In this document: in pieces, positions 36,419 through 45,359 of the stretch
Numbering within the stretch: position 1 is the stretch's first letter
Layout of the letters: every line of letters starts with the position of its first letter
Source: Fusibacter tunisiensis
GTDB taxonomy: Bacteria > Bacillota > Clostridia > Peptostreptococcales > Acidaminobacteraceae
Direction of reading: 5' to 3'
Assembly: GCF_016908355.1 (NCBI RefSeq)
Contig: NZ_JAFBDT010000005.1
Coordinates: 62,001-126,000, forward strand
Length of the DNA: 64,000 nt
The notes under the pieces: generated by a model
The model's input: the letters and a program-made list of their open reading frames with translations, nothing else
What the model was told of the DNA's origin: nothing
Database searches by the model: none
Made by a program: the position numbers and the translations under genes

Positions 36419-37336
36419 CTATGGATTTTCAATACTTGAATAGATCAGCTGGGTTGTTATAGTAAATCCCACCACTCGAATTCTTTCGGAGAGATCGTAT
36501 ATGTTATGATAGGTTATTGGTATCAAAACTGTTGTGGTATTTGTTCCAACCCTTAACCTTTCCTCGATCCCAGGGTTCGGCGAGGAGATGAGCTCAGTTG
36601 GATAAAAGCCTACTGTAAAGTCCTCTATAGCGCCACCATACCCGATGAGATTTCCCAGCTGACCTTTGTAGTGGATGGTGATTGCACCTTCTACTTCATC
36701 AAAGGCTTCCTGGTAGTTATCATGCAAGGTAATTAGAAGGGTATTTTCCTCAGTAGGATGATGCTCGACCTTTTTAACGGCGTAATCTACTTCCTTAAGC
36801 TCTCCACCAACAAAGTCTCTTTGCAGTCCAGTTACCTTGATCGCTTTTTCATCATGAACAAATGCCTCTATCTCATAGAGGTAAAGGTAGCTTGAATATC
36901 TGGTGGTTACAGTCCATCTGTGGTAAAGATAAGCATCAGAGTACTGCCAGTAATATTCCTTCCAACCTTGCGTATCCTCACTTGCTCCAGTAAAAAGATC
37001 CGTCCAGTTGACCCCATCATCACTTCCTTGAACCTTGAAATCCTTTGGTCTATGCCTGCTTCCCAAATACCACCTGAAGCCTCCCAGTCTTATGGGCCTT
37101 ACGGTACTTACCTGAATCCATTGCTCTCCAGAAGTCCTTGTGTACCACATGGAGGAAGTAGATCCATCAAAGGCATTGGAAGGATAATAGCTGGAATAAT
37201 TGCTACTTGCCCCGTAGAAACCAAACAGGTTTATGAACTTTCCAACGATAAAGGGTAGTTTAGGGAGTATTTCAAGGTTTCCCATCACTCTGTCACTAAA
37301 TCTAATGGCGATCTTCTTTCCTTCACTCTTACTCAT
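36419..37336 (-). CDS. Phage tail protein with F5/8 type C (discoidin) domain
   Basis: 305 aa from ATG 37336 (SD GGAGGAGGTG). Residues about 35-160 form a discoidin-like carbohydrate-binding domain: ASSNYSSYYPSNAFDGSTSS, WIQVST, and SDDGVNWTDLF. The rest is beta-rich. Such a domain at the tail tip would bind cell-surface sugars and help host recognition. It overlaps the upstream gene's stop by 8 bp. Confidence 0.85.
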   Translation of the reverse strand: MSKSEGKKIAIRFSDRVMGNLEILPKLPFIVGKFINLFGFYGASSNYSSYYPSNAFDGSTSSMWYTRTSGEQWIQVSTVRPIRLGGFRWYLGSRHRPKDFKVQGSDDGVNWTDLFTGASEDTQGWKEYYWQYSDAYLYHRWTVTTRYSSYLYLYEIEAFVHDEKAIKVTGLQRDFVGGELKEVDYAVKKVEHHPTEENTLLITLHDNYQEAFDEVEGAITIHYKGQLGNLIGYGGAIEDFTVGFYPTELISSPNPGIEERLRVGTNTTTVLIPITYHNIYDLSERIRVVGFTITTQLIYSSIENP

Positions 37337-38627
37337 TCCACACCTCCTCCACCACAGGTAGCGGTATCTCAATTGGCACCAGATTAATTGGTGTGAACTC
37401 TATAAAGAAATCATCCATCATAAGACCAAGCTGTGTTTTAAGGTTCTTAATGGTAAGTTTTACACGCTCTTTCGCATTGTTAATACCAACCAGAGTCTCC
37501 TCGGATACCGAAGCCTGATACTTGTTTCCTCCAAGGTGAGTCACATTACCCACAGGGATCACCATTCCAAAGTACACATCCTCTAGAAATAGGTTCGCTA
37601 CTTGAAGCTCATGCATGGGGTAAAGAGTTTCAAACTGTATGGTTCTTCCCCAGTCACCGTTTCCATCATCTAGGTTCGCAATCCATAAAAACTTATTATA
37701 AACATCATGAAAAATGTGATCTAAACCCACTGAATAGGGAGAGTAGACCCTAATGGTTTCTGCAGGCTCAAACACATCATGGTAGGTAATCTTTATAAGT
37801 TCTGTCTTTGACTTTTCCAAATATGGCTTTATAGTTTCTGTTGCTATGGCCATACCTGCCCAGTTTCTCTCTGTGACCATCCAGTGTATGTTTCCTACGG
37901 AATCCTCAATGGTAAACCCCATTCTAAAGTCATTTGTGATGAACATATTAAGGGATATGGCAGTTGCAGCGAACTCCGATAGTTGTCTTTCAGGCTCCCA
38001 CACATTTGTAAAGTCTACTGTCTGACAATAGCTTGAATAATATACCTTCCCATCAGTTTTAATGTAGGAGATGATGATCCCTTGGTCCTTGTCCGGGAAA
38101 TTCACATTCTTCCAGCCTCTTATGGCTTTGACTTTCGTAACTGAAGAGGATATCTGCCTTTTTGTCTCACTTAAATCCCACAGCTGACTCCACAATATCC
38201 CTTGAGTATCCACCCAAAATATAAAGGGCTTCTCATCCGTTGCAAGTCTCCATTTTCTTCTATGAAGCTGCCAGTTTCCGTTAAAGGCTATGGCAACAGC
38301 GTTACCTTCTCCAAGTTCAAACTGCTGAACCCATCCAAGTTTAAAGTAGTCAGGATACTTCCTAATAGAAGTTTTAATAATTCCACCTTCTATGTGGATT
38401 TCATAGATGCTGTCTGGTGACCCATAAGGAACTCTTCTTCTTGCTGCTAGGGATATGTCTCCTAAATTGTCTGCAGTCCTTATGGTTTCAACGGTCCAGT
38501 AGTCTGAATCCATTACAGTGGTCCTAGCCCTGCTTACCCTTATGCTCATCTTTGGGTCGGCCTTATTCGCTGGAGTCTGCTGTGTGCTTTTCAGCTTTTC
38601 ATTCAAATGGGGGGTGACACTTCTCAA
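37329..38627 (-). CDS. Phage tail-associated structural protein
   Basis: 432 aa. The first 80 residues include RVSRARTTVMDSDYWTVETI; a central repeat of W/F-rich strands (WRLATDEKPFIFWVDTQGIL and similar) suggests a beta-propeller-like fold. No known enzyme motif. By position it belongs to the tail tip or fibre complex. It overlaps neighbours at both ends by 4-8 bp, so it is translationally coupled. Confidence 0.6.
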   Translation of the reverse strand: MRSVTPHLNEKLKSTQQTPANKADPKMSIRVSRARTTVMDSDYWTVETIRTADNLGDISLAARRRVPYGSPDSIYEIHIEGGIIKTSIRKYPDYFKLGWVQQFELGEGNAVAIAFNGNWQLHRRKWRLATDEKPFIFWVDTQGILWSQLWDLSETKRQISSSVTKVKAIRGWKNVNFPDKDQGIIISYIKTDGKVYYSSYCQTVDFTNVWEPERQLSEFAATAISLNMFITNDFRMGFTIEDSVGNIHWMVTERNWAGMAIATETIKPYLEKSKTELIKITYHDVFEPAETIRVYSPYSVGLDHIFHDVYNKFLWIANLDDGNGDWGRTIQFETLYPMHELQVANLFLEDVYFGMVIPVGNVTHLGGNKYQASVSEETLVGINNAKERVKLTIKNLKTQLGLMMDDFFIEFTPINLVPIEIPLPVVEEVWNE

Positions 38628-38992
38628 GGTGACACCTCCTCTTTGAGAACCATTTTAATGGTTCCTTCGAAAAGACTCTTATCTAAATTACCATGCGCAA
38701 AATTAATCCGTTTCCAGGAAATATTCTCCTCGATGTACACTACATATTTTTTATCAAGAAAGATCAGTACCAGTGGGGTACCAAGATCTCTTAGAAGGTT
38801 GATTTTCTCTGCCTGCCTAAAACTGGATACGATTGTTCCTGTTGTGCTTTTAAGTGGGCTACCGATCACCTGAACATGATAACTGCCATCTAAGAGCCGG
38901 TTTACTACACGATTGGAAACATGTTCAAAGGGAGAGAGGTCTTTTAGAATTTTCGACAAGACTTCTCCGTTAGAAGTTTCAAGTCTAATCAT
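38624..38992 (-). CDS. Small tail protein downstream of the tape measure
   Basis: 122 aa, no recognised domain. Beta-rich (VSNRVVNRLLDGSYHVQVIG, VYIEENISWKRINFA). It overlaps the tape-measure stop by 4 bp (ATGA). Position resembles distal tail or Dit-linked proteins in other siphoviruses, but similarity is not clear. Confidence 0.55.
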   Translation of the reverse strand: MIRLETSNGEVLSKILKDLSPFEHVSNRVVNRLLDGSYHVQVIGSPLKSTTGTIVSSFRQAEKINLLRDLGTPLVLIFLDKKYVVYIEENISWKRINFAHGNLDKSLFEGTIKMVLKEEVSP

Positions 38993-41172
38993 AAGATTCT
39001 GGCCTCCCTTCTAAACTGGTCCATTATGATTTCAACCACACCAGTTAGCTCATTCTTTGTATTTATCCCTCTAACTTCGATAACTCCTGTATGTTGAACT
39101 ATTGAAGGAGTCTCTCTATTAGGATGAAAGCCTTGAAGCGCATCATCCATATTGAGTCTAGTATCAAGATTAAAATCAGTAGGTATTGCGCCTAACATAT
39201 CTTTTTCCACACCACTCATGGCCTCTGTGAAACCTTCTCCCATACCTTCACCCATATTAGATCCAATGCCAGCAAAGACTTTAGAAGGTGAACGAATCCC
39301 CAAGACTTTTTTTACACCACCTACAATACCGTTGACCATGCTTTTTACTTTCTCACCAAGCCAACCAATCATCGATGCAATCCCATCCCATAAGCCTCTT
39401 GCGATATTTTTTCCAACCTCTAATATGGATGGAATTCCTCTGGAAAGTCCGGAAACGATAGACGAGATGATTTGTGGCAATTGAGCAACAATCTGCGGAA
39501 TGGCCCTGATCAAGCCCATACCAAGTTGGATGGTTAGCTGAACACCCATTTCAATGAATCTAGGTAGATTGCTGGTAATAAAGCCAATAATACTGTTTAT
39601 GATTTGAGGTAAGGCTTCTATTAATGTAGGCAGTGCATTTAAGAGCCCTTGAGCCAATCCACTAATTAACTGAAAGGCAGCATCTAGAATTAAGCTCATA
39701 TTATCAATTAAAGTGCTAGCAATCAGAATGACAGCTTCAACCATAGAAGGTATAAGCTCAGGTAAAGCCAACCCTAAACCTTCTACAAGAGCAGCAATAA
39801 GTTGTATGGCCGCATCGATTAAAAGCGGCAAATTCTCAATGAGTGCTCCAACAATTGTCATAACCGCATCTACAGCTGCTGGAATCAGTTCTGGAAGTAG
39901 GCTCAGTAAGGTTTCCAGAACCTGACTGAATAAATCCGTTACTGTACTAAGAAGAACTGGCAGAAGGTCTCCAATGGCCATAAGGATCGCATCCATAGCT
40001 GTTGGTAGTGCTGTTACCACATTCTCTAGGATCGGAACAATATTGATGACGACTGCCTGAAAAGCATCTACGAGATTTTGGGTTAGGTTTGTCATATCCG
40101 CATCTGCATTTCCTAGACCTGCCGTAAATGAACCTAGAGCAGCTTGTAAAAGACCTATGGAACCTGTGACGGTTTGGGTGGACTCTCTGGCAAAGTTCCC
40201 AGCATATTGCTCCGTATTTTCAAAGAACATCTGCATGGCCACTTCAGCTTTTTCTGCATTTGTTGCCGATGCCCAGGTGAAATCTAATCCTTTGGCAAGA
40301 GCGTAGGCTTCGATATTTGTAGCGTTCATGGCAACACCCAGGTTATCCATCATGGTGAAGTTACCTTTGGCCGCACCGGCAACAGAATCAAGGGCTACCT
40401 GCATATCGATGCCCATAACTGATGCCATGTCTGCAGCTCGCTGCATGGCCTTTTCTGTCAGTTCTAGACTCTTTTGCTGTTCAACACCAGAACCTTGAAA
40501 AAGCGCTCCCATCTTATTGGCTGTGGCCAAATATTGACTCTGGGATACACCTAGATTTTTGTAGGCTTCTTCACCAGTTTTTTGAATAGATGAAGCATAT
40601 TTTCCAAAGACCGCTTCAGATCCACCAAGATTTTGCTCCAGTTCCCCAAACTGTTGGACAATTTCCTTCCCCAGCTTTATGGTTGCAGCACCTGCAGCAA
40701 GTGCCACAGAACCCATAGCGACACCAATCCCTTTAAGAACCCCTCCAAACTTCTCAAACTTCCCACCAGCGCCTTCTGCGGACTTACCGGATTCTTCTAA
40801 TTGTTCTCCCAGGTTTTCTGCTTCTTCTGCTGAATCTTCCAGTTCCTTTTCCATTTTATTGAGATCTGCATTAGCATTATTTAACTGAATCTGCCAGGCT
40901 TTTGTTCGCTTATCATTTTCCCCGAAGGACTCTGCTGCATTCTTTAAGGCGGATTCAAGTGTCTTAACCTTGTCCTTTTGAGCATCGATTTCTTTGTTTA
41001 AGATTTCATTTCTTGCTGTTACTGCCTGGAGAGATTTGTCTTGTTTGTCAAATTGGGAAGTCACAAGGTTCATTTCTGAGCCTAACACTTTAAAGTTTTG
41101 GTTTATTTCTCGAAGTGTATTTTTGAATTCCTTTTCGCCCTCGACGCCAATCTTCAGTCCAAAATCCGACAT
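38989..41172 (-). CDS. Phage tail tape measure protein
   Basis: 727 aa from ATG 41172 (SD AAGGAGGTG). A coiled-coil start (about 20-150) is followed by the TMP core (GSEAVFGKYASSIQKTGEEA, NLGVSQSQYLATANKMGALF) and a run of hydrophobic repeats of about 35 residues (LPELIPAAVDAVMTIVGALI, LPLLIDAAIQLIAALVEGL) near 400-600. Its length sets the tail length. The terminator of the AraC moron lies directly upstream of its SD. Confidence 0.95.
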   Translation of the reverse strand: MSDFGLKIGVEGEKEFKNTLREINQNFKVLGSEMNLVTSQFDKQDKSLQAVTARNEILNKEIDAQKDKVKTLESALKNAAESFGENDKRTKAWQIQLNNANADLNKMEKELEDSAEEAENLGEQLEESGKSAEGAGGKFEKFGGVLKGIGVAMGSVALAAGAATIKLGKEIVQQFGELEQNLGGSEAVFGKYASSIQKTGEEAYKNLGVSQSQYLATANKMGALFQGSGVEQQKSLELTEKAMQRAADMASVMGIDMQVALDSVAGAAKGNFTMMDNLGVAMNATNIEAYALAKGLDFTWASATNAEKAEVAMQMFFENTEQYAGNFARESTQTVTGSIGLLQAALGSFTAGLGNADADMTNLTQNLVDAFQAVVINIVPILENVVTALPTAMDAILMAIGDLLPVLLSTVTDLFSQVLETLLSLLPELIPAAVDAVMTIVGALIENLPLLIDAAIQLIAALVEGLGLALPELIPSMVEAVILIASTLIDNMSLILDAAFQLISGLAQGLLNALPTLIEALPQIINSIIGFITSNLPRFIEMGVQLTIQLGMGLIRAIPQIVAQLPQIISSIVSGLSRGIPSILEVGKNIARGLWDGIASMIGWLGEKVKSMVNGIVGGVKKVLGIRSPSKVFAGIGSNMGEGMGEGFTEAMSGVEKDMLGAIPTDFNLDTRLNMDDALQGFHPNRETPSIVQHTGVIEVRGINTKNELTGVVEIIMDQFRREARIL

Positions 41173-41194
41173 ACTTTCACCTCCTTCAGGCATG

Positions 41195-41220
41195 AAAAAA
41201 GACACCCACCATGGAGTGCC
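41195..41220 (-). terminator. Terminator of the AraC moron
   Basis: GGCACTC..GGGTGTC stem (41201-41220) followed on the minus strand by six T. It stands between the araC-like gene and the tape-measure SD. Confidence 0.75.
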
Positions 41221-41247
41221 TTAAATCTTGTAGTCAATTAACATTTA

Positions 41248-42120
41248 TTACTTTTTCTTTACTGGAATCCAGATTTCACTTCGATATTTCGGATTTGAAG
41301 TATCCTTACTCTCATTCCACAATATTTCAGGTCCGTCTACTGACTCGTATCCTGATGATGGGAACCATTCTGAGTAAATTCTTCCCCATATGTTTTGCAA
41401 TGTTTCAGGGAACGGTCCAATTGATTCGAACACAGCCCACGTATGAGTTGTAACTTCTAATGTATCAAATCCATCAATATCATTACTTGAAGTTGCTACT
41501 CCAATATAATGATCCAGTTCTCCTTTCTCCTCCATTCTTCCCTCAGAGAAATTTGTAGAAGCACTAATAATCCCTGATGGTTCGATATTGGATAAGGCTT
41601 TTAACCTCGCTATAACTTCTGGTGTTAGCAATTCATACATTTTAGCAATCTCTGGATTTACTCCATTAAAAATTATGGGGACTCTTTTCTTAAAGCCTAC
41701 CAGTTTAAACGGTTCCTTTTCAACAATTCGATAATTCATTTCGCATCCTCCTTGAATAGATAGTTGGAAGGTCATTCTCGGATACGCTTTTATTCTTGCA
41801 CACTCACTTCTTGCTTCAGAAGGTAAAATACCATGCATAACATGAAAAGCACGTGAAAAAGAATCAGCAGATCCATATCCATATTTCACAGCGACATCGA
41901 TTATTTTCAAATCGGTATTTTTTAATTCCAGTGCAGCCAATGTTAGCCTTCTTCTTCGAATATACTCAGATAAACTTATGCCAGCTAGAAAAGAAAACAT
42001 GCGTTTAAAATGATACTCCGAAGATAATGCTATTTTTGCTAGCTGGTTAAAATCAATATCTTCTGTTAGGTGCTCTTCAAGATATGAGAGTGCATTATTC
42101 AAACTACTTAATGAATCCAT
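41248..42120 (-). CDS. AraC family regulator with GyrI-like effector domain (moron)
   Basis: 290 aa from ATG 42120 (SD AAAGGAGG). Two AraC helix-turn-helices fill residues 1-95 ([39 protein letters not shown]). A GyrI-like ligand-binding domain spans about 125-290 ([16 protein letters not shown] and the final EIWIPVKKK). This SoxS/Rob-like layout often controls stress or drug-response genes. It is unrelated to phage assembly, yet sits inside the tail operon with an own extended -10 promoter and terminator. Confidence 0.9.
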   Translation of the reverse strand: MDSLSSLNNALSYLEEHLTEDIDFNQLAKIALSSEYHFKRMFSFLAGISLSEYIRRRRLTLAALELKNTDLKIIDVAVKYGYGSADSFSRAFHVMHGILPSEARSECARIKAYPRMTFQLSIQGGCEMNYRIVEKEPFKLVGFKKRVPIIFNGVNPEIAKMYELLTPEVIARLKALSNIEPSGIISASTNFSEGRMEEKGELDHYIGVATSSNDIDGFDTLEVTTHTWAVFESIGPFPETLQNIWGRIYSEWFPSSGYESVDGPEILWNESKDTSNPKYRSEIWIPVKKK

Positions 42121-42143
42121 ACGACGACCTCCTTTCAACAACA

Positions 42144-42152
42144 ATAATATCA
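42144..42152 (-). promoter_or_regulatory. Extended -10 promoter of the AraC moron
   Basis: Minus strand TGATATTAT matches an extended -10 (TGnTATnAT). No good -35 is seen. A palindrome CTGTGCACAG lies upstream (42179-42188). Confidence 0.45.
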
Positions 42153-42212
42153 GAGGATGCAATTACTCATCCGACAATCTGTGCACAGTTTAGTCGATTT
42201 AACTTATAAACA

Positions 42213-42422
42213 TTATATCCATTCAGGGATAACCTCATCAATAGAATATTCATTTCTTGGTTTCGATATTCCGGTAAATTGCTTATGACACTCCCAAAGG
42301 TCCATTAAATAGCCAATGGGCATAAGCCACACTTCATCTTCTAATCGCCTTAAATGGACTGTTCCAAAGTAGATAAGTCGGGTAAAGACTTGTTCATCAC
42401 TTACCCGACCACCTCGTTTTTT
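42213..42422 (-). CDS. Frameshift-accessed C-terminal part of tail assembly chaperone (gpGT-like)
   Basis: After -1 slippage at 42416-42422 the frame reads KKRGGRVSDEQVFTRLIYFG through LMPIGYLMDLWECH to a stop at 42213, adding about 67 residues. There is no start codon or SD of its own before the overlap. The VF.RLIYFGTV..RRLEDE and MP.GYLMDLWE pattern is typical of second chaperone ORFs, expressed as a minor fusion in siphoviruses. Confidence 0.82.
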   Translation of the reverse strand, partial: KKRGGRVSDEQVFTRLIYFGTVHLRRLEDEVWLMPIGYLMDLWECHKQFTGISKPRNEYSIDEVIPEWI

Positions 42423-42811
42423 GAGTCGTCACTCTCCACATTCCTTTTTGTGCCTTTCATCATACTGGCCATAATGGCATTCTTGTAGTTAGCCAGGTCA
42501 AAGGGAGTGGTAAGAAGCTCCACTTCATCTTCTGTGAGCAGTTCTTTTTTATCGTCCTTGTTCCTAATATTGTGGATCAGGATGGATTGGTTTACCAGAA
42601 GGGTGATGAGCCACACCACCTCTTCTAGAGCCATTTCAAAGTTCTCAGTTTTCATAAGCTTATCGCCCAAATTCTCAAGACCACCATAGCGCCCTGCAAT
42701 TTCCTTTGTAGCTTTGGTGGTGAGAATCATCTTAAACTCTGTGCCGCCAATATCAATGGTGGTGCTTCTTTCTTCACCGGCTTCGTCAATCTTTAATTTT
42801 TCATCTGCCAT
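42401..42811 (-). CDS. Phage tail assembly chaperone (gpG-like)
   Basis: 136 aa from ATG 42811 (GGAGG 8 bases upstream; open to 42826). STTIDIGGTEFKMILTTKAT and the helical middle are typical of gpG/Gp14-like chaperones that coat the tape measure before tail-tube growth. A slippery heptamer lies five codons from the stop. It follows the major tail gene with 14 bp between its start codon and that gene's stop. Confidence 0.85.
   Translation of the reverse strand: MADEKLKIDEAGEERSTTIDIGGTEFKMILTTKATKEIAGRYGGLENLGDKLMKTENFEMALEEVVWLITLLVNQSILIHNIRNKDDKKELLTEDEVELLTTPFDLANYKNAIMASMMKGTKRNVESDDSKNEVVG
42416..42422 (-). other. Programmed -1 ribosomal frameshift site
   Basis: Minus strand A AAA AAC in the chaperone's zero frame (TCA AAA AAC), a canonical X-XXY-YYZ slippery heptamer. 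It opens the downstream -1 frame for about 67 codons. Confidence 0.85.
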
Positions 42812-42825
42812 GATCATGCCCTCCA

Positions 42826-43707
42826 TTAGGAAACAACAACAGTAGCCACTGTGGTCGTCACGTTTTGTGCACCACTAGAGCTTAAGACGCAGTAGTAGTA
42901 ATAGGTATCAGCTAAGAGATCAGTTGGAATATCGAAACTTGCCGATGTCTCACCGTTAATGGCTGTACCACCTGTAGAACTGTCGATGGTATTTTCATAC
43001 CACTGATAAGTCACCGGATCGCTGGTATTGGATTCCGCCACCACAGAAAGGCTTCCAGTAATGCTGCCCGCGGTTACTTCAGTCAATGTAGCTGGCTGAG
43101 TTGTAATTGTAATGGTTGGTGTCACTGCTGTGAAATCTGGTTCATAAACGGATGTGAACCAGCTTGTAATGGTTGATGCAGACACACCATTATCTCCTTC
43201 AGTAACTTCCGCTTTCCAAGGATGCTTGCTTTCTCCGTCTAGTTTATTTCTTCTAAAGACGGTTCCTTCTATGGTGGGACTGCTAAATGTGATGGAGTCG
43301 CCCTTAGTTGCAAGGCTTGTGGCGGGAACAGAGAAGATAACCCTGTAGAGCCAAAAGTAGCGATATTTTCCATTGGCCTTCTTGGCTCGAAACCCAATAG
43401 CCACCGGTGACCCACCATCTTCACTTCTTGAAACAACGACGTTATTGCTGTCGATTTTACATCCTGTTAAATCTTGTGCTACCAATGATCCGATATCATC
43501 AATACCCAGTGTCAGGGCACCACTCTTAAATTCTTTTACCACCTCGCTGGCACCGTCATCTGCGTAGAGAATGGCTTCAATGAGCTCAATGCTCAGCTCT
43601 GCAGTCATGGCTTTGGCCAGTACTTTAGGGGTTCCATAGGTTTCGATGCCGTTTTGATCTTCTGTGATCTTGGCATAATATAGAGAATCCAATCCTATTG
43701 TTGCCAT
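42826..43707 (-). CDS. Major tail protein with C-terminal Ig-like domain
   Basis: 293 aa. Residues 1-195 form the phi13-type tail-tube subunit (GLDSLYYAKITEDQNGIETY, ALTLGIDDIGS). About 200-293 is an Ig-like fold (TITTQPATLTEVTAGSITGS, VTYQWYENTID) that would decorate the outside of the tube and may bind host surfaces weakly. SD is TTAGGAGGAAGATTAA-like before the ATG. Confidence 0.9.
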   Translation of the reverse strand: MATIGLDSLYYAKITEDQNGIETYGTPKVLAKAMTAELSIELIEAILYADDGASEVVKEFKSGALTLGIDDIGSLVAQDLTGCKIDSNNVVVSRSEDGGSPVAIGFRAKKANGKYRYFWLYRVIFSVPATSLATKGDSITFSSPTIEGTVFRRNKLDGESKHPWKAEVTEGDNGVSASTITSWFTSVYEPDFTAVTPTITITTQPATLTEVTAGSITGSLSVVAESNTSDPVTYQWYENTIDSSTGGTAINGETSASFDIPTDLLADTYYYYCVLSSSGAQNVTTTVATVVVS

Positions 43708-44052
43708 TTAATCTTCCTCCGTTTCATATTCTTTCATTACGTCAATGGCGTAATGATGAAATTTAGTGTCGTGTTCATAACCAACATACTGCCTATCTGT
43801 TATGGTGATCCCTCCGGATTGGAGGGCTTTTGTTAGTTCTTTCTTGCGCTTCATATAATTCTTCTTCGTGAAAAGAGAAAGCCGAGCTTCTGAGAGAATC
43901 ATATAGGCTTCATTATCTGCAAAGAGATCAAGCCTATCAGACATGGGGGTAATAACCAGATATTCATCAGGCGGCGTATCGGAAAATACTCCGGTCTCCA
44001 CAGGAATGTTAATGGGTTCTAGTATGTTGTTTAAATCCGCAAGTAAGCTCAT
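43708..44052 (-). CDS. Phage tail terminator/minor capsid-like protein
   Basis: 114 aa. VETGVFSDTPPDEYLVITPM and DLFADNEAYMILSEARLSLF match short neck proteins (tail completion/terminator) that follow gp10 in HK97-like phages. Overlaps the gp10 gene by 4 bp. Confidence 0.72.
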   Translation of the reverse strand: MSLLADLNNILEPINIPVETGVFSDTPPDEYLVITPMSDRLDLFADNEAYMILSEARLSLFTKKNYMKRKKELTKALQSGGITITDRQYVGYEHDTKFHHYAIDVMKEYETEED

Positions 44053-44480
44053 AGCTTTTCAATCTCCTTATCAAACTCACTTTTCATGGTTTCAATGCAT
44101 GCCTTCCGTGATGCGGACTTTGCTGGCTTCAAGAAGGGTTTAGGTGGCTGACCTGATTTGCCGTATTCAAGGATATTTGCAATCTTGGCATTGGCATCTC
44201 CATCACCACGAGGTTCATTAAAGCCAACCTTGACATTGAAGTTTCCATTTCGATCTAGCTTAGTGGGAGAGAGACCCAGGGAAGATACCAGCTCACCGGT
44301 TGAACGGCTTTTTTCTTTGGTTTCATTACCGATAACACCTTTAAGATTGGCTTTTACTTTATCCAGAACAACTTCACCGCCAGCTTCTAAAACTTTCGAG
44401 ACAATCTCATCGGTCTTATCACCAAGCTTTGTAAGCTTCATTAGAAACTCATCGGGCATTTTCATGGTTGCTTTAGCCAC
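44049..44480 (-). CDS. HK97 gp10-like neck protein
   Basis: 143 aa. A helical start (LTKLGDKTDEIVSKVLEAGG) and the PFLKPA motif near the C-terminus (GQPPKPFLKPAKSASRKACI) are the gp10 family signature. It forms part of the head-tail connector. It overlaps neighbours by 4-8 bp. Confidence 0.88.
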   Translation of the reverse strand: MAKATMKMPDEFLMKLTKLGDKTDEIVSKVLEAGGEVVLDKVKANLKGVIGNETKEKSRSTGELVSSLGLSPTKLDRNGNFNVKVGFNEPRGDGDANAKIANILEYGKSGQPPKPFLKPAKSASRKACIETMKSEFDKEIEKL

Positions 44481-44805
44481 TTGGAATCACCTCCTTAGCC
44501 AGCACTTCAATGTACATACCGCGACCTTTGACATCTTCAACAGATGTGATTTCAAATCTCTTATTACTATGGATGATTACCATAGATGTTGTTATGGTTA
44601 TACCAGGGATGTTGCGAAAGCGAAAAAGGTCTGTGGCTTCTGAAAAGGAAGCTCTATTTGCCCATTTCTCATTGCCATGGCGACCTTCACGGTAAGCTCT
44701 TACAGAAGCTACGATGTTATCAACCTCTGTTTTAAAGCCTTCGGGATCTTTTATGGTGACGCTCTCAATGATGTCAATGAAGGTATTCATTTTCCCAAAG
44801 CTCAT
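44473..44805 (-). CDS. Phage head-tail adaptor (head closure)
   Basis: 110 aa from ATG 44805 (SD GGAAGGTG). VRAYREGRHGNEKWANRASF followed by ITTSMVIIHSNKRFEITSVE is typical of SPP1 gp16/HK97 gp9-like closure proteins that seal the filled head. Confidence 0.85.
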   Translation of the reverse strand: MSFGKMNTFIDIIESVTIKDPEGFKTEVDNIVASVRAYREGRHGNEKWANRASFSEATDLFRFRNIPGITITTSMVIIHSNKRFEITSVEDVKGRGMYIEVLAKEVIPSG

Positions 44806-44807
44806 GA

Positions 44808-45116
44808 CTACACCTTCCAATCCCGATCAAGCCGCAGCAGGAGATTGACTGTATTCCAAACCTGCTGTCCAGCCTGCACATTATCAGAAAAGAAACCACC
44901 TGTGCTGCCGTCCCTGGATTCATAAAAGTGGGACGACAGCATAATAATGGCTTGCTGTGTGGTGTCTGGCATAACTGCTTCCACGTAGTGGTTCTCAGGA
45001 AGATGCTGATAACTTTCTGCATACCTCGTGGCGGCGGTGATGTACATCTCAAGTAGTTCATCATCAGCCGAGTGATCAAGAATAAGATTTGCTTTTACTT
45101 TTTCCAGCAGTGTCAT
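44808..45116 (-). CDS. Phage head-tail connector protein (gp6-like)
   Basis: 102 aa, all-helical. MTLLEKVKANLILDHSADDE and the QAIIMLSSHFYESRDG block are the HK97 gp6/DUF3199-like pattern. It forms a ring under the portal. Stop is 3 bp before the adaptor start. Confidence 0.88.
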   Translation of the reverse strand: MTLLEKVKANLILDHSADDELLEMYITAATRYAESYQHLPENHYVEAVMPDTTQQAIIMLSSHFYESRDGSTGGFFSDNVQAGQQVWNTVNLLLRLDRDWKV

Positions 45117-45134
45117 ACCGCCACCATCCTTTCA

Positions 45135-45347
45135 TTAGTCTGAAATCATAAGCCCTGCAGCCTTAAGTTTGGTGAGGAGTGCATTAAAATCCGTCACCAA
45201 ATCTTCTACTGTGGCAGCAGTGCTTGCAGCTTGATTGTCAAGAACAGGGAGGCCAGTAACGACCGCCCCTTCCTTGATTTCAAGAGTTCCACCAATGACG
45301 GTTTTCTCACCGCCCTGTTCGGTATAGTTCTTTGTGTTATAACCCAT
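45135..45347 (-). CDS. Head fiber-like protein
   Basis: 70 aa. The N-terminus is polar (NTKNYTEQGGEKTVIGGTLE) and the C-terminus helical (TVEDLVTDFNALLTKLKAAG). Short proteins of this type, annotated as head fiber, lie after the major capsid gene in Clostridia phages and decorate the head. Confidence 0.72.
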   Translation of the reverse strand: MGYNTKNYTEQGGEKTVIGGTLEIKEGAVVTGLPVLDNQAASTAATVEDLVTDFNALLTKLKAAGLMISD

Positions 45348-45359
45348 AGGACACCTCCA

